Below are positions 62,710 to 64,000 of a stretch of 64,000 bases of DNA, in pieces. Each line of letters begins with the position of its first letter. The stretch's first letter is position 1. A model generated the notes under the pieces. That model ran no database searches, was not told where the DNA came from, and saw nothing but the letters and a program-made list of their open reading frames with translations. The DNA comes from Chelonoidis abingdonii (Eukaryota; Chordata; Testudines; Testudinidae): positions 26,390,017 to 26,454,016 of the forward strand of contig NC_133790.1 of NCBI RefSeq assembly GCF_003597395.2, written 5' to 3'. Both the position numbers and the translations under genes were made by a program.

Positions 62710-64000
62710 TATGGTATTTCTTATGTGTGAGTACGAGGATCACACTATGGCCCACAATTATTAGTGCAAAGTTAAATGTGAGAATTTTGGCTGGAAGCTG
62801 TTGTGTAACTATTCAAAGCATAGTCCTAACAGCTTGACTGATAGTAATAAAGTACAAGTATACCATGGTATTCAAAGTTTACACCTCTCTATTACTTTAC
62901 AGTGCTTTTTGCTTTCAGAAGGGGTGGGGTAAGGAGAGTCGAGGGGGACCCAAGAAGTAAAAGTGAAGCCAAACTCCAAGAAATCGTACCTTTCTGAGTG
63001 CACAGATCAAGTTTCAGATCAATGAAGACCTAATTAGGTTATGATGACCTTCCAAAACTACCTTTCAAGGAGGCATTGTGGGTAGTGAGATGCTGATTAC
63101 AGAACAAGCAAGGAATTTCAGGATAGGCTAAAATAGAACCTTGCATGTCTTCCTGTCACCCACAAATGTCTCCTGTCCCTGATTCCCAGGGCTGTAGGGA
63201 TCAATTTTTCAAAGGTGCAAATGGCAATCAGGATCTCTTAGTTCTTGCCCCATCAACTCGACATTTCCTATTCTGTGTCTTTATTTTGCCTCTGATAGAA
63301 ACTATAGACAAGGATCTTTGCTCCCATTGTAAATCTCGCTCTCTCTCTTTCCTTGTCCTTTGGAATACTCCCTGTTTTCTAGCCAGCCAACCTGATCCTT
63401 GAATATTTCATAAATCTCCTTGAAATATCCCTGGTTACAAATGGTCTGTGTCCGTGGTTGATATGCAGCAGTAATGCAAGGTTAATACCTAATTAGTTCA
63501 TGGGACCATTTAGCATTTCACGGATATTCAGTAACAAAAGCGACAATAAACAAGTTGAATTCCTAGGTCTTAATCTGGGGATGGAGGGAAAGGGAATGAC
63601 AAGAACCTGAAAATGCAGGAATTATTAAGAGCAACATGGAAGTTTAGTCCCTTTTCTCATGTCAGCTGCTGTAGCATCCTCAGAGCTTTGAGGGAAATAT
63701 AACCTCCCTCCCTTCCTTTCTTTGGTGTTTTCCTCCCAGCCCTGATGTTTGTACAGGAAAATTCTCATTTCTGTGACACACTTTAAATAGCTCCTCTATA
63801 TTGTTCCCCTTCTCCAGCCCCTACTCACCCCAACCCCATTTTCTGACATCCAGCCACACCTGATCAATTGTATCCTGAGCAGCTGGATGTGATCAGAGCT
63901 GGCCTTCCACCTCTTGGGATGGCTAGCATATGGGCCCGCAGGCCCCAGCCATTACGTGCATGATCACTGAGCCTGCCTGCCTGTGGCGATGGAGTTTTCC
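62710..64000. other. Low-copy DNA; 63440-63590 candidate conserved noncoding
   Basis: 63440-63590 holds GGTTAATACCTAATTAGTTC, CATTTAGCATTTCACGGATA and CAAAAGCGACAATAAACAAG, a complex AT-core cluster. No repeats or genes were recognised to the window end. Confidence 0.28.

Noticed and set aside
1..64000. Prokaryotic genes, operons, origins or phage modules
   Set aside because: All recognisable sequence is vertebrate repeat DNA; no ribosome binding site plus ORF series exists.

Overview
The window looks like nuclear DNA from a reptile, most probably a turtle, with a crocodilian as the alternative. It is dense in CR1 LINE fragments ending in the ATTCTATG-type octamer, MIR-type SINEs, hAT miniature elements with TIRs such as CAGGGTGACCAG and CAGGGGTGGGCAAAC, small palindromic MITEs, Penelope-like tails and (CA)n microsatellites. 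There are no operons, ribosome binding sites or long gene-like ORFs. I found no convincing multi-exon protein gene, so the window is probably intergenic or lies inside large introns. Family names rest on recognising the sequences by eye, not on a library search. || Layout. 1-5.5 kb: a CR1 3' tail interrupted by a 535-bp hAT-like element that carries a nested minisatellite, then MITEs, an 81-bp (CA)n tract and GTG/CATG-rich DNA. 5.5-8.5 kb: a long decayed CR1 on the minus strand with recognisable reverse transcriptase, then a MIR split twice, by an LTR-like insert and by a second CR1. 8.5-14 kb: mostly low-copy DNA, with a 125-bp hAT MITE flanked by perfect 8-bp duplications. 14-19.2 kb: a 36-bp minisatellite of about 12 units, a candidate solo LTR and a 796-bp hAT element. 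19-24.6 kb: MIRs and another hAT MITE with a perfect 8-bp duplication. 24.6-25.4 kb: an unusually intact 225-codon C-terminal fragment of a LINE with a CCHC knuckle and a restriction-like endonuclease. 25.4-33 kb: low-copy DNA, a hairpin repeat, a 438-bp MITE and MIRs. 33.3-33.9 kb: a Penelope-like element with a broken GIY-YIG domain. 34-47 kb: low-copy DNA, CR1 and L2-like fragments and one exon-like module at 43.2 kb. 47-64 kb: an LTR-like repeat with a TATA-like motif, CR1 fragments, two inverted-dimer tRNA-SINE copies, a second Penelope-like tail, MIRs and MITEs. || No set of host genes works together here. The structure is a record of successive insertions: old MIRs are cut by CR1, LTR-like and MITE insertions. 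The RLE-type LINE ORF is the best-preserved coding remnant. Several repeat-free stretches with homeodomain-like AT motifs could be conserved regulatory DNA, but this cannot be tested without an alignment.
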